Assembly (NCBI GenBank): GCA_018710985.1 | Contig: DVIV01000052.1 | Location: 1-64,000, forward strand | DNA: 64,000 nt | From: Candidatus Limiplasma pullicola | Lineage (GTDB): Bacteria > Bacillota > Clostridia > Christensenellales > Aristaeellaceae | Reading direction: 5' to 3' | Shown: positions 22,846-33,039 of the stretch, in pieces | Position numbering within the stretch: position 1 is the first letter of the stretch | Layout: the number at the start of each line of letters is the position of its first letter | Position numbers and translations under genes: made by a program | The notes under the pieces: generated by a model | Seen by the model: only the letters and a program-made list of their open reading frames with translations | Told to the model about the DNA's origin: nothing | The model's database searches: none

Positions 22846-24028
22846 GGAAAGCCTGCGCATGTCTCTTTCCAACATCCGCGGCAACAAGATGCGCTCCTTC
22901 CTCACGGTGCTGGGCATCATCATAGGCGTCATGGCCATCATCGCCCTCATCACCGTGATGCAGAGCGCCACGGGCGAGGTGACCGCCCAGTTCGAAAGCC
23001 TGGGCACCGGCAAGCTCAGCGTGCAGGCCATGGGCACGCCGCTCAAATGCGGCCTGACCGAAAGCGACCTGGACGGCATTCTCGCCATTGACGGCGTGTC
23101 GGGCATCTCCCCCACCCTGTCGCAGGAGCTCAGCGTGGTGGCGGGCGGCGAGGTGCTGGAGGATGTGCTGGTCGAAGGCTACGGCTATGCCTGGTTCCGC
23201 CGGGAGAACGACGCGGTCTCGCGCGGAAGGCCCTTGCTGCCCGCCGACCAGGAGCAGCGCAGCCGCGTGTGCCTGATCGACAGCGACCTGGCGGCCGCGC
23301 TGTTCAGCGGCGTTGACCCCATCGGCCAGACGGTGCTGGTTCAGGGCACGCGCTTTCGCATCATAGGCGTGCTCAAGGATGCCGACGTGAGCGACGTGAT
23401 GAGCCAGATGCAGGCCGGCGATGAAAACGGCAAGCTCATCATGCCCTACACGGCGTACATGCGCCTGTTCGGCGTCAAGGGCGTCACCTCGCTGGAGGTG
23501 TACGTGGACGACACCAGCCGCACCGACGAGGTGACCGACAGCCTGGAGGCCGCGCTGGAGGCTGCCTTCAACTACCGCGAGGACAGCTATACCGTCATCA
23601 ACATGGAAAGCCTGCTGGACGTGATGGATACCATGATGGGCCTGATGACCAACCTTTTGGTGGGCATCGCCAGCATCGCCCTGCTGGTGGGCGGCATCGG
23701 CATCATGAACATGATGCTGGTTTCCGTCACCGAGCGCACCAGCGAAATCGGCCTGCGCAAGGCCCTGGGCGCGCGTCCCCGCAGCATTCAAATCCAGTTT
23801 CTCATGGAGAGCATCATCCTCTCCCTGCTGGGCGGACTGATCGGCGTGGTGCTGGGCCTGATGGTAAGCATGCTGCTGGCCGGCCTGATGGACATCGCCT
23901 TCGTGCTCTCCCCCGGCGCCATCGCGCTGGGCGTGGGCTTTTCGCTGGCGGTGGGCGTCGTCTTCGGCTGGGCCCCCGCGCGCAAGGCCAGCAACCTCAA
24001 CCCCATCGACGCCCTGCGCAGCCTGTGA
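22838..24028 (+). CDS. MacB-type ABC transporter permease
   Basis: A 396-residue permease with the MacB/FtsX topology: one N-terminal helix (about 20-45, SFLTVLGIIIGVMAIIALIT), a large extracellular MacB periplasmic-core-like domain (about 45-270) and three C-terminal helices. The conserved ISLSV-type start is [20 protein letters not shown] and the FtsX box shows GGIGIMNMMLVSVTERTSEI and GLRKALGARP. MacB-type transporters work by mechanotransmission rather than by passing substrates through the membrane. Start overlaps the ATPase stop. Confidence 0.93.
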   Translation: MLRESLRMSLSNIRGNKMRSFLTVLGIIIGVMAIIALITVMQSATGEVTAQFESLGTGKLSVQAMGTPLKCGLTESDLDGILAIDGVSGISPTLSQELSVVAGGEVLEDVLVEGYGYAWFRRENDAVSRGRPLLPADQEQRSRVCLIDSDLAAALFSGVDPIGQTVLVQGTRFRIIGVLKDADVSDVMSQMQAGDENGKLIMPYTAYMRLFGVKGVTSLEVYVDDTSRTDEVTDSLEAALEAAFNYREDSYTVINMESLLDVMDTMMGLMTNLLVGIASIALLVGGIGIMNMMLVSVTERTSEIGLRKALGARPRSIQIQFLMESIILSLLGGLIGVVLGLMVSMLLAGLMDIAFVLSPGAIALGVGFSLAVGVVFGWAPARKASNLNPIDALRSL

Positions 24029-24051
24029 GCACAAAGGAGGGCTTTTGGAAT

Positions 24052-25128
24052 ATGAAAAGGATCGTTGCTTTGGCGCTGGCGGCCTTTCTGGCGCTGGCCG
24101 GCGCAACCGCGCTGGCCGAATCCTCCGAAACGCTGATTCTGACCGCTACGGTGGAAGGCCTGGACCCCGTCGTGCTGGCCGCGCCCGCCAGCGGTCTGCT
24201 GGCCCCTTTCAGCGTGCGGGCCGGGCAGCTGCTCGCCTCCGGTGAGACGGTCTTTACCGTGGAACCGCAGCGCGTGTATGCCGAAATCGACGGCACGGTC
24301 GCGGATGTGTACGCGCAGGCGGGCGAATCGGCCGACGCGGCCGTAAGCCGCTACGGAGCGGTGCTCAGCATCGAATACGCGGACCGCTACCAGATTGAGG
24401 CCACCAACCGCACCGGCTACAACACCGTCGAAAATCGCGACCTGCGGGTGGGCATGCCCGTCTACCTGCGCTCGGCCAATGAAAAGCATTTTGCCGACGG
24501 GCGGATCACCGCCGTAAACGGCTCGCAGTTCACCGTGCAGGTGCTCGGCGGCGATCTGGTCTTTACCGAGGACGTGAAGATCTACCGTGAGCCGGACTAT
24601 GGCAACAAGACCCTGCTGGCCCGCGCGGAGCTGTCCATCGTGCAGCCCTATGCCGTGTCCGCATCCGGCACCGTCACCGACATGGCCGTGCAGCTGGGCG
24701 ACGTGGTGCATCCCGGCGACTACCTGTTCAGCTATGTGCCCGACGTGCTGGACCCCGCGCTGCGCGGCGCGCAGAACCCCACCTCCGTCACCGCCCCGCA
24801 GGCGCTGATCGTGACGGAGGTCAGCGCCGTACCCGGCGCCAGCGTGCAGAAGGACCAGGCGCTCCTGACCGCCATCCCCGCCGGAACCTACCGCCTGAAG
24901 GCGCAGGCCGCGGAGGGCGATGTGGGACGCATCGCCGCAGGGGATGAAATGACCGTCACCTTCGATGAGCTGGACCTTGCCCCCGTAACGGCCACCGTGA
25001 CCGCCGTGGACCCCCTGGGCGACAGCGGCGAGGACAGCAGCCGCTATACGGTGTGGCTGGACTTTGAAGCGCCCGAGGGCGTGCTGCCCGGCATGCACGC
25101 CACCGTGCAGGGCCTCCCGTCCGCTTGA
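24052..25128 (+). CDS. Secreted HlyD-like adaptor protein of the efflux operon
   Basis: A 358-residue exported protein with a Sec signal peptide (MKRIVALALAAFLALAGATA, cleavage ALA|ES) and repeated lipoyl/barrel-like segments: LAAPASGLLAPFSVRAGQLL, IDGTVADVYAQAGESADAAV and, later, VSASGTVTDMAVQLGDVVHP and VTEVSAVPGASVQKDQALLT. The pattern suggests a second membrane-fusion-like protein without a membrane anchor. The ATG at 24052 follows AAAGGAGGG; it is 23 bases after the permease stop, in the same operon. Having both an anchored and a secreted adaptor with one MacB pair is uncommon; it may form an extended tube or bind the peptidoglycan (inference). Confidence 0.75.
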   Translation: MKRIVALALAAFLALAGATALAESSETLILTATVEGLDPVVLAAPASGLLAPFSVRAGQLLASGETVFTVEPQRVYAEIDGTVADVYAQAGESADAAVSRYGAVLSIEYADRYQIEATNRTGYNTVENRDLRVGMPVYLRSANEKHFADGRITAVNGSQFTVQVLGGDLVFTEDVKIYREPDYGNKTLLARAELSIVQPYAVSASGTVTDMAVQLGDVVHPGDYLFSYVPDVLDPALRGAQNPTSVTAPQALIVTEVSAVPGASVQKDQALLTAIPAGTYRLKAQAAEGDVGRIAAGDEMTVTFDELDLAPVTATVTAVDPLGDSGEDSSRYTVWLDFEAPEGVLPGMHATVQGLPSA

Positions 25129-25154
25129 CCGGGACGCCCCGATTGGATTATACT
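25125..25154 (+). promoter_or_regulatory. Promoter of the citrate synthase gene
   Basis: TTGACC (25125-25130), 18-base spacer, TATACT (25149-25154). It begins inside the stop codon of the adaptor gene. Confidence 0.65.
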
Positions 25155-25244
25155 GAATTTACCGGGCTGCCTTTTTTCTCTTCCGCAGTCCTTTCTCCCG
25201 CGTTTCGCGCCCGTTTGGATGATGAAGAAGGAGGTAGATAGATT

Positions 25245-26612
25245 ATGACGCAAACCAACCTGGACCGGCTCAAGGCATATGCGGACGCGCATGCCCAGCT
25301 CCTGACCGACAACTGTTCGATCAACCCGGAGCTGTATCAGACCTATGGCGTAAAGCGCGGCCTGCGTGATCAGAAAGGCCGGGGCGTGCTGGCCGGCCTG
25401 ACCAACATTTCGGAAATCGAAAGCAACAAGCAGGTCAACGGCGAGACGGTTCCCTGCGAGGGCCGCCTGTTCTACCGCGGATACGACATCACGGAACTGG
25501 TGGGCGCCGAGGCGCGGGAACACCGTTTCGGCTTTGAGGAAATCGCCTACCTGCTGCTCTTCGGCGAGCTGCCCACGCGTGAGGAGCTGATCGGTTTCCA
25601 GCGCACGCTCGCGGACAGCCGCACGCTGCCCACCAACTTCGTGCGCGACGTGATCATGAAGGCCCCCAGCCGCGACATGATGAACTCCCTGAGCCGCAGC
25701 GTGCTGACGCTGGCCAGCTATGATGACAACGTGAGCGACGTGTCGCTGGCCAATGTACTGCGTCAGTGCCTGATGCTGATCGCCGTGTTCCCGCTGCTGG
25801 CGGTCTACGGCTACCACAGCTACAACCACTATGAGCGCGACGAAAGCCTCTACATCCACCGGCCGGACGACAGCCTCTCCGCCGCGGAGAACCTTCTGCG
25901 CATGCTCCGCCCCGACAAGTCCTATACCGACCTGGAAGCCCGCGTGCTGGACCTGGCGCTGATCCTGCACATGGAGCACGGCGGCGGCAACAACTCCACC
26001 TTTACCACGCACGTCGTTACCTCCTCCGGCAGCGACACCTACAGCGTGGTTGCGGCGGCACTGGCCAGCCTCAAGGGCCCCAAGCACGGCGGCGCGAACA
26101 TCAAGGTGGTCGAAATGATGGCCGACCTCAAGCAGACCCTTAAGAACCCGCACGACGAGGGACAGGTGGCCGACTACCTGCATAGGCTCCTGAGTCGCGA
26201 GGCGTTTGACCGCAAGGGCCTCATCTACGGCATGGGCCACGCCGTCTACAGCATCAGCGACCCGCGCGCCACCATCTTCCGCGGCTTTGTGGAGCGCCTG
26301 GCCAAGGAGAAGGACAAGGAGGAGGAGTTCTCCATCTACGCCATGGTGGAGCGCATGGCCCCGGAGATCATCTCCCGCGAGCGCAAGATCTACAAGGGCG
26401 TCAGCCCCAACGTGGACTTCTACAGCGGGCTGACCTACAGCATGCTGGGCATCCCGGAGGAGCTGTTCACCCCCATCTTCGCCATCGCGCGCATCGTGGG
26501 CTGGAGCGCCCACCGGCTGGAGGAGCTGATCAACATGGACAAGATCATCCGCCCCGCCTACATGAGCGTGCAGGACCGGCGCGAGTACGTGCGCATCGAC
26601 GACCGGGGCTGA
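25245..26612 (+). CDS. Citrate synthase
   Basis: A 455-residue enzyme condensing oxaloacetate with acetyl-CoA. The family core is clear: GRLFYRGYDITELVGAEARE, the first catalytic His region GPKHGGANIKVVEMM, the second His and Asp region YGMGHAVYSISDPRATIFRG, and the last catalytic Asp in PNVDFYSGLTYSMLGIPEEL, then ARIVGWSAHRLEEL. The N-terminal extension (about 45 residues) and the length match the clostridial type. A strong AAGGAGGTAG precedes the ATG. In anaerobic gut clostridia it feeds a partial TCA cycle toward glutamate, which fits the glutamate dehydrogenase 800 bases away. Confidence 0.94.
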   Translation: MTQTNLDRLKAYADAHAQLLTDNCSINPELYQTYGVKRGLRDQKGRGVLAGLTNISEIESNKQVNGETVPCEGRLFYRGYDITELVGAEAREHRFGFEEIAYLLLFGELPTREELIGFQRTLADSRTLPTNFVRDVIMKAPSRDMMNSLSRSVLTLASYDDNVSDVSLANVLRQCLMLIAVFPLLAVYGYHSYNHYERDESLYIHRPDDSLSAAENLLRMLRPDKSYTDLEARVLDLALILHMEHGGGNNSTFTTHVVTSSGSDTYSVVAAALASLKGPKHGGANIKVVEMMADLKQTLKNPHDEGQVADYLHRLLSREAFDRKGLIYGMGHAVYSISDPRATIFRGFVERLAKEKDKEEEFSIYAMVERMAPEIISRERKIYKGVSPNVDFYSGLTYSMLGIPEELFTPIFAIARIVGWSAHRLEELINMDKIIRPAYMSVQDRREYVRIDDRG

Positions 26613-26648
26613 CAGGATAAGCAGGCGAAAGCGGAATAGCGAAACAAA

Positions 26649-26681
26649 GGCCCGGCGGAACGGTTTCCGCCGGGCCTTTTT
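26649..26681 (+). terminator. Intrinsic terminator after citrate synthase
   Basis: Perfect 12-bp stem GGCCCGGCGGAA / TTCCGCCGGGCC with a four-base loop, then TTTTT. Confidence 0.92.
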
Positions 26682-26872
26682 CGCCAAGCCCTGCAGTTTT
26701 GTCGGCGGCGGGCGGGGCTCGCTTCGCGGTCGTCCCATCTGAATGGACGGGCGTGCCGACTGCAGCTGCATGTGTCTGTACCGTTTTTTTCTGCCGCCAG
26801 GGAGCAGAGGAAAAAGCCTGCCGGCCTTAGCGGCTGCACGCCCGTCTGCCGGAAAGAAAACGGCCTGCGGCC
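26682..26872. other. Non-coding spacer rich in short GC inverted repeats
   Basis: About 190 bases with no gene. Several short stems are visible (for example around GCCTGCCGGC at 26817-26826), possibly termination of the minus-strand TIGR04076-type gene, but none has a convincing T tract. Confidence 0.35.
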
Positions 26873-27217
26873 TCAGCGGACCGGGGTATACTCCATTTCG
26901 GAGGGTTGCTCCGTCGTCTCCAGCTTCATAATGACAGGGCGCAGCCCGTCGTTGCAGCTGCAAATGGCCACGCCCGGCTTTCTGATCCAGTCTCCATAAT
27001 AGAATGTTTCCCTTCCCGCCCCATGGGCCAGCGCGAACACATACTGATAAACCGCCTTCCATGCCTCATCGCAAAAACCTTCCGGCCTGGCATAGTCCGC
27101 ATAAAAGACCTGTCCTTCTTTCATCATGGGGCAGGCCGTCAATCCAACCGCGCCATATTCGTCCGCAAGTTCCTTGTCAAACGTTGTTTTGAGAATGGTG
27201 ATCTTCACTTTCTTCAT
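26873..27217 (-). CDS. TIGR04076-type conserved protein of unknown function
   Basis: A 114-residue cytoplasmic protein that I recognise as the TIGR04076 family found in many clostridia. Characteristic blocks are MKKVKITILKTTFDKELADE, GLTACPMMKEGQVFYAD, GFCDEAWKAVYQYVFALAHG and WIRKPGVAICSCNDGLRPVI. Conserved cysteines (C29 in TACP, C49 in GFCD, and the CSC pair) suggest a metal or redox role, but none is established. A TATACT -10 element lies at 27260-27255. Stands alone between two metabolic genes. Confidence 0.82.
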   Translation of the reverse strand: MKKVKITILKTTFDKELADEYGAVGLTACPMMKEGQVFYADYARPEGFCDEAWKAVYQYVFALAHGAGRETFYYGDWIRKPGVAICSCNDGLRPVIMKLETTEQPSEMEYTPVR

Positions 27218-27254
27218 TCCAAAGAACCGCCTTTCCGATGAATCCTGCAGGCCG

Positions 27255-27260
27255 AGTATA
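27255..27260 (-). promoter_or_regulatory. Probable -10 element for the TIGR04076-type gene
   Basis: TATACT on the minus strand (27260-27255), 38 bases before the start; no good -35 is visible. Confidence 0.4.
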
Positions 27261-27352
27261 TCACAGCGGGCCCCGCTTTTCTATCGCCGGATTTCGCCCG
27301 GCCTTCCATGCCTCCGGCGCCTTTGGCGTGGAACCGCTCCCCCTCCCGCATG

Positions 27353-27384
27353 AAAAAAGGGCCCGGCGGAAGTCCTTCGCCGGG
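27353..27384 (-). terminator. Intrinsic terminator after gdhA
   Basis: On the minus strand a CCCGGCG-type stem with a five-base loop is followed by CCTTTTTTC; it lies about 20 bases past the gdhA stop. Confidence 0.8.
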
Positions 27385-27404
27385 TCCTGTCTTCTGTTTT
27401 TGGA

Positions 27405-28769
<1,365 letters not shown>

Positions 28770-28823
28770 TCAAATCTGACAGTCGGTTTCGCAAAGCTGC
28801 ATCGCTCCCGAAACGACTTGTGT

Positions 28824-28832
28824 ATTATAGCA
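28824..28832 (-). promoter_or_regulatory. Extended -10 promoter of gdhA
   Basis: TGCTATAAT on the minus strand (28832-28824), an extended -10 with consensus hexamer; the -35 region is poor. Confidence 0.65.
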
Positions 28833-28902
28833 CAGATTTGCGGCCAGAAAAAGCAAATTTTGCAGGATGAAGGGCCTGAAATTGCATTTGTTTTGTATTG
28901 CC

Positions 28903-30024
28903 TTATGCGGGCGACAGGCGCGCCTTGCCGTCCTCCCCCTGGCAGACGCGCAAAAAGGCGTCCGCGTGCGCGTCGGCGGCGTCCTGGCGGTCGGTGCAGG
29001 TGAGGAGGGTCTGCACGCCTTCGGTGCTTTTGAGCAGCGCGCCGCGCCGCCGCACATCCAGCTCGCTGAACACGTCGTCCAGAAGCAGCGTGGGCGGCTC
29101 GCCCATCTCGGCTTCGATCAGGCGGATCTCGCCCAGCTTCATGCTCAATACCGCCGTGCGCACCTGCCCCTGGCTGCCGAAGGCGCGCAGCTCCCGCCCG
29201 CACAGTGTCAGGCTCACGTCGTCCCGGTGCGGGCCGAAGGAGGTAAACAGGCGCTGGATGTCCTCTCCGCGCGTGCGTTTAAGGCCCGCGAGCATGTCCC
29301 GGCAGGGCGCGTCGGACCGGCTCAGGGGGCCGGCGTAGGCCAGGGAAAACGTCTCGCCCGGCGTTTCGGCAATGGCCGCATACTGCTCGGCGGCGCTCCG
29401 GCTGAGTTCCTCCAGGAACCAGCGCCGCGCGCCGACGATGGGCACGCACGCGGCCGCAAGCTGCTCATCCCAGGTGTCGAGCTGATTGGCAAAGTCGTTG
29501 ACCCCGGTGAGCCGGTTTTGCTTGAGCAGGGCGTTTCGCCGCTCCAGCACGCTCAGGTAGGTTTTCAGCGCCCGCAGGTAGCTGGGCCGGATCTGGCTGA
29601 GCTGCATATCCAGAAACCGTCTGCGCGCCACCGGCCCGTCCCGCACGATGCGCAGGTCCTCGGGCGAAAACATCACCGTCGTGGCATGGCCCATCAGGTC
29701 GCCCACGCGCTGGGCGGGCTTGCCGTAGAGCAGCACCCGCTTCCTGGGCTTTTCCAGCGGATAGAGGCGCACCTCCACCTCGTGCGCGCCGTCCAGCCGC
29801 CGGGTCTGGCCATGCACAAGCGCCACATTGGCGTCCGCGGCGATCATCTCCCGGTCGTTCGTGGTGCGATGGCTGCGGCCTACCGATAACAGGTGCATCG
29901 CCTCCAGCAGGTTGGTCTTGCCGCTGCCATTGGGGCCGTAGAGCACCGTAATGCCCGGATGCGGCGAAAGCTCCAGCGAATCATAGTTGCGGAAGCGGGC
30001 CAGCCGGAGGGAGGTGAAGCGCAT
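28903..30024 (-). CDS. recF: DNA replication/repair protein RecF
   Basis: A 373-residue SMC-like ATPase that loads RecA at gapped DNA with RecO and RecR. Walker A is YGPNGSGKTNLLEAM (about 29-43), preceded by RLARFRNYDSLELSPHPGIT; further motifs are MFSPEDLRIVRDGPVARRRF, the signature-like FGSQGQVRTAVLSMKLGE and Walker B PTLLLDDVFSELDVRRR. Length matches the family. In most bacteria recF sits beside dnaA and dnaN; here its neighbours are gdhA and a flavoprotein, so the origin cluster is not in this window. It is divergent from the COG2509 gene. Confidence 0.96.
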   Translation of the reverse strand: MRFTSLRLARFRNYDSLELSPHPGITVLYGPNGSGKTNLLEAMHLLSVGRSHRTTNDREMIAADANVALVHGQTRRLDGAHEVEVRLYPLEKPRKRVLLYGKPAQRVGDLMGHATTVMFSPEDLRIVRDGPVARRRFLDMQLSQIRPSYLRALKTYLSVLERRNALLKQNRLTGVNDFANQLDTWDEQLAAACVPIVGARRWFLEELSRSAAEQYAAIAETPGETFSLAYAGPLSRSDAPCRDMLAGLKRTRGEDIQRLFTSFGPHRDDVSLTLCGRELRAFGSQGQVRTAVLSMKLGEIRLIEAEMGEPPTLLLDDVFSELDVRRRGALLKSTEGVQTLLTCTDRQDAADAHADAFLRVCQGEDGKARLSPA

Positions 30025-30061
30025 GGAGGAAAATCCTCCCTTTCACAAGAATGATAAAAAC

Positions 30062-30070
30062 AGTATAGCA
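30062..30070 (-). promoter_or_regulatory. Extended -10 promoter of recF
   Basis: TGCTATACT on the minus strand (30070-30062), 38 bases before the recF start; -35 weak. Confidence 0.55.
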
Positions 30071-30163
30071 CATTTTGCGTCCATTGTGCCACTTGTGTTT
30101 GAGGGGCGCTTTATGGTAGGATAGGCATGTTTGATTTTTCATGTTCAGGAGGGAAGTAGGGCC

Positions 30164-31795
30164 ATGCTGCGCCTTCATCAGTTGGAGCTGTCGCTGGATG
30201 ACGCCGCCACCTTTGACCCGTCGCGCCTGCGGGCGCTCTGCGCGCAGCGCCTGCACATCAGCGAAAAGGCCATCGCCGAAGCACACCTGGTCAAGCGCAG
30301 CGTAGATGCCCGTAGCCGGGGCGGGGTGCATTTTTCCCTGACGGCGGATGTCACGCTGGCCCAGGGCGGCGAGGCGGAGGAAAAGCGCCTGGCCTCCCGC
30401 TTCAAGCCCAATCAGGTCACGGTGATCAGCGGGCCGGCCGGCGGGGAGACGCCGGACGTATTCGGCCTGAAGCTCGCTCCCTGGCCCGCGGGCAAGGGGC
30501 GGCCGCTGGTGGTGGGGGCAGGACCCGCGGGGCTGTTCTGCGCGCTGGCGCTGGCGGTGCGCGGGGCGCGGCCCATCGTGGTGGAGCGCGGCAAGCCCGT
30601 GGAGGCCCGCGCGCGGGATGTGGACCGGCTGGAAGCCTGTGGAGAGATAGACCCCGAAAGCAACGTGCTTTTCGGCGAAGGGGGCGCGGGTGCGTTTTCG
30701 GACGGGAAGCTCACCTGCGGCCTGAACAGTCCGCACATCCGCACGGTGCTGGGCACGCTGGTGCGCTGCGGCGCGCCGGAGGAGATTCTGGTCGCCCAGC
30801 GGCCGCACATCGGGACCGATGAGCTTCGGCGCGTGCTGGTGGGCGTGCGCGAGGCACTGAGGCGGCTGGGGGCGGAGATTCGGTTTGAAACCTGCCTGAC
30901 AGGCCTGATCCTGCACGAGGGACGGGTGATGGGCGCGCGCCTGACCGGCGCCGCGGGCGAGGAGGAACTGGCTACGGACACCGTCTGCCTGGCCATCGGC
31001 CACAGCGCGCGCGACACCTACGAATGGCTTTGCGCCCTGGGGCTGCCCATGCAGCAGAAGCCCTTTGCCATCGGCGTGCGCATCGAGCACCTGCAGCGCG
31101 ACATCGACCGCGCGCAATACGGCCCCTCGGCGGGACACCCGGCGCTGCCTCCGGCGGAATACAAGCTTAACGCGCCCACGCCGGACGGGCGCGGGGTGTA
31201 CACCTTCTGCATGTGCCCCGGCGGCCGGGTCATCAACGCGTCCAGCGAGCCCGGCGGCGTGAACGTCAACGGCATGAGCCGCCACGCACGCGACGGGCGC
31301 AACGCCAACGCGGCCGTGCTCGTGGGCGTGCGCCCGGAGGATTTCGGCGGGGAGCATCCGCTGGCGGGCGTGTACCTGCAGCGGCGCATCGAGCAGGCGG
31401 CCTTCCGCTGCGCGGGCGGCGCGCTGCGCGCCCCCTGCCAGCGCGTGGGCGATTTTCTCGCCGACCGTCCCAGCGCCTCGCTGGGAGGCGTGGAACCCAC
31501 CTATCTGCCCGGCGTGACGCCGGGGGATATGCGCGCCTTTTTGCCGGGCTTCATCACCGATAACCTGCGTCTGGCTCTGCCCAAACTGGGCCAGCGCCTC
31601 AAGGGCTTTGATCACCCCGATGCCCTGCTCACCGGTCCTGAGACGCGCTCGTCGGCGCCGGTGCGCATTCTGCGAAACCCGCGCCGGGAGAGCGCCATCG
31701 CCGGTCTGTATCCCCTGGGGGAGGGCGCGGGCTACGCGGGCGGCATCGTCTCCGCCGCGGTGGACGGGCTCTGCGCGGGCATGGAGATCGACTAA
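30164..31795 (+). CDS. FAD-dependent oxidoreductase of the COG2509 type
   Basis: A 543-residue flavoprotein. An N-terminal domain of about 100 residues (RLHQLELSLDDAATFDPSRL, then SVDARSRGGVHFSLTADVTL) precedes the FAD fold with VVGAGPAGLFCALALAVRG (116-134). Other blocks are NVLFGEGGAGAFSDGKLTCG, AIGHSARDTYEWLCALGLPM, and the C-terminal LYPLGEGAGYAGGIVSAAVDG. The architecture is that of uncharacterised FAD-dependent dehydrogenases widespread in anaerobes, with no known substrate. The ATG at 30164 follows AGGAGGGAAGTAGG. The ECF S component follows after 22 bases, so the two share a transcript. Confidence 0.88.
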   Translation: MLRLHQLELSLDDAATFDPSRLRALCAQRLHISEKAIAEAHLVKRSVDARSRGGVHFSLTADVTLAQGGEAEEKRLASRFKPNQVTVISGPAGGETPDVFGLKLAPWPAGKGRPLVVGAGPAGLFCALALAVRGARPIVVERGKPVEARARDVDRLEACGEIDPESNVLFGEGGAGAFSDGKLTCGLNSPHIRTVLGTLVRCGAPEEILVAQRPHIGTDELRRVLVGVREALRRLGAEIRFETCLTGLILHEGRVMGARLTGAAGEEELATDTVCLAIGHSARDTYEWLCALGLPMQQKPFAIGVRIEHLQRDIDRAQYGPSAGHPALPPAEYKLNAPTPDGRGVYTFCMCPGGRVINASSEPGGVNVNGMSRHARDGRNANAAVLVGVRPEDFGGEHPLAGVYLQRRIEQAAFRCAGGALRAPCQRVGDFLADRPSASLGGVEPTYLPGVTPGDMRAFLPGFITDNLRLALPKLGQRLKGFDHPDALLTGPETRSSAPVRILRNPRRESAIAGLYPLGEGAGYAGGIVSAAVDGLCAGMEID

Positions 31796-31817
31796 ATCAA
31801 CGAACGGAGGTACTGCC

Positions 31818-32348
31818 ATGAATACCAAACGCCTTGTGACCGTCGCCGTCCTGATTGCCCTCTATACGGTGCTGAGCCTGTTTTCCGCAAACCTGGGGCT
31901 GATCAAGCTCACCTTCGAATCCTTCCCCGTGCTGGTGGCCAGCCTGATGTTCGGCTGGGTGGACGGCCTGCTGGTGGGCGCGGTGGGTGGCTTCCTCAAC
32001 CAGATGCTCACCTACGGCTTTACCGTGACTACGCTGATGTGGATTTTTCCCAACGCCGTGCGCGGCCTGCTGGTGGGCCTGTACGCCAAAAAGCACGGGC
32101 TGAACCTGTCCATGAAGCAGACGGCGGGCATCGTACTGGTCACCAGCCTGCTGGTGACGGCGCTCAACACCGTGGCCCTCTATATCGACAGCCGGATCTT
32201 CCACTATCCCATCAGCCTGACCGTGGGCGCGATCGCGCTGCGCTTCCTTTCCTCGGTGGTGATGGCCGCCATCTATACGCTGGTCACGCCCCGCACGGTA
32301 GCGCTATTGCGAAGCGCCAACGCGGGCGCCCGCAGCAATCACGAATGA
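31818..32348 (+). CDS. ECF transporter S component (vitamin-binding membrane protein)
   Basis: A 176-residue integral membrane protein with about five or six helices, typical for substrate-capture subunits of energy-coupling-factor transporters. The N-terminus MNTKRLVTVAVLIALYTVLS is the usual first helix; GLIKLTFESFPVLVASLMFG and VDGLLVGAVGGFLNQMLTYG match the folate-like (FolT) group best, but other vitamins are possible. It uses a shared EcfAA'T module encoded elsewhere. No riboswitch is seen in the 22-base gap. The HAD-phosphatase gene follows 13 bases on, giving a three-gene unit. Confidence 0.8.
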   Translation: MNTKRLVTVAVLIALYTVLSLFSANLGLIKLTFESFPVLVASLMFGWVDGLLVGAVGGFLNQMLTYGFTVTTLMWIFPNAVRGLLVGLYAKKHGLNLSMKQTAGIVLVTSLLVTALNTVALYIDSRIFHYPISLTVGAIALRFLSSVVMAAIYTLVTPRTVALLRSANAGARSNHE

Positions 32349-32361
32349 AAGGCGGAGCGGT

Positions 32362-33039
32362 ATGATTCGCGGCGTTCTCTTTGATATGGACGGCGTTTTG
32401 CTGGATACCGAGCGGCTGGGCAGCCGCCTGTTTGAGCAGGCATGCGTCCGGCGTGGCTACGCCGTGCCCGAAAAGCTGTTCCTTCGGATGCTGGGCTGTA
32501 CGGCGCAGGCGGGGTTCGACGTTCTGCACGAAGCCTTCGGGCCGGATTTCCCCTGCCAGGCCGTCATGGATGAGATGCATCAGGGCATTTTCCACACGGC
32601 GGTCACCATCGGCCTGCCCACCAAAAAGGGGCTGGCGGAATGCCTGGCGGGGCTTCGGGCGCGATCCCTGCGCCTGGCCCTGGCCACCAGCACCGACCGC
32701 GCCATCGTCGAGCGCTATGTGCAGGCCACGCCTGCGATGCAAGATGCGTTCGACGTGATGATCTGCGGCCCGGAGGGCGGACGCAGCAAGCCCGAACCGG
32801 ATATTTACCTGGAAGCCGCGCGCAGGCTGGGGCTGGACCCCGGCGAATGCCTGGGCGTGGAGGACAGCCGCAACGGCCTGCGCAGCCTGACGGCCGCCGG
32901 CTGCATCAGCGTGATGATCCCCGACCTGCTCCCCTACGACGACAGCCTGGCGCCCTATGTGAAATACCGGCTTTCGGATCTGGGACAGCTGTGCGGGCTG
33001 GCGGACCGGCTCAATCTGGAGGCGCGGGCGCGGTCATGA
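32362..33039 (+). CDS. HAD-superfamily phosphatase (beta-phosphoglucomutase-like)
   Basis: A 225-residue HAD hydrolase of the Cof-less, beta-PGM/phosphatase-like subfamily I. The four motifs are visible: DMDGVLLDTE (D8, D10), LALATSTDR, the lysine in GGRSKPEPDIYLEAARRLGL and ECLGVEDSRNGLRS. A helical cap domain spans about 18-85. Likely dephosphorylates a sugar phosphate or nucleotide; exact substrate unknown. It ends overlapping the small membrane protein gene on the other strand by six bases. Confidence 0.9.
   Translation: MIRGVLFDMDGVLLDTERLGSRLFEQACVRRGYAVPEKLFLRMLGCTAQAGFDVLHEAFGPDFPCQAVMDEMHQGIFHTAVTIGLPTKKGLAECLAGLRARSLRLALATSTDRAIVERYVQATPAMQDAFDVMICGPEGGRSKPEPDIYLEAARRLGLDPGECLGVEDSRNGLRSLTAAGCISVMIPDLLPYDDSLAPYVKYRLSDLGQLCGLADRLNLEARARS

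Noticed and set aside
28903-30024. recF as evidence of the replication origin
   Set aside because: No dnaA, dnaN, gyrB or DnaA-box cluster is near; recF stands alone here.
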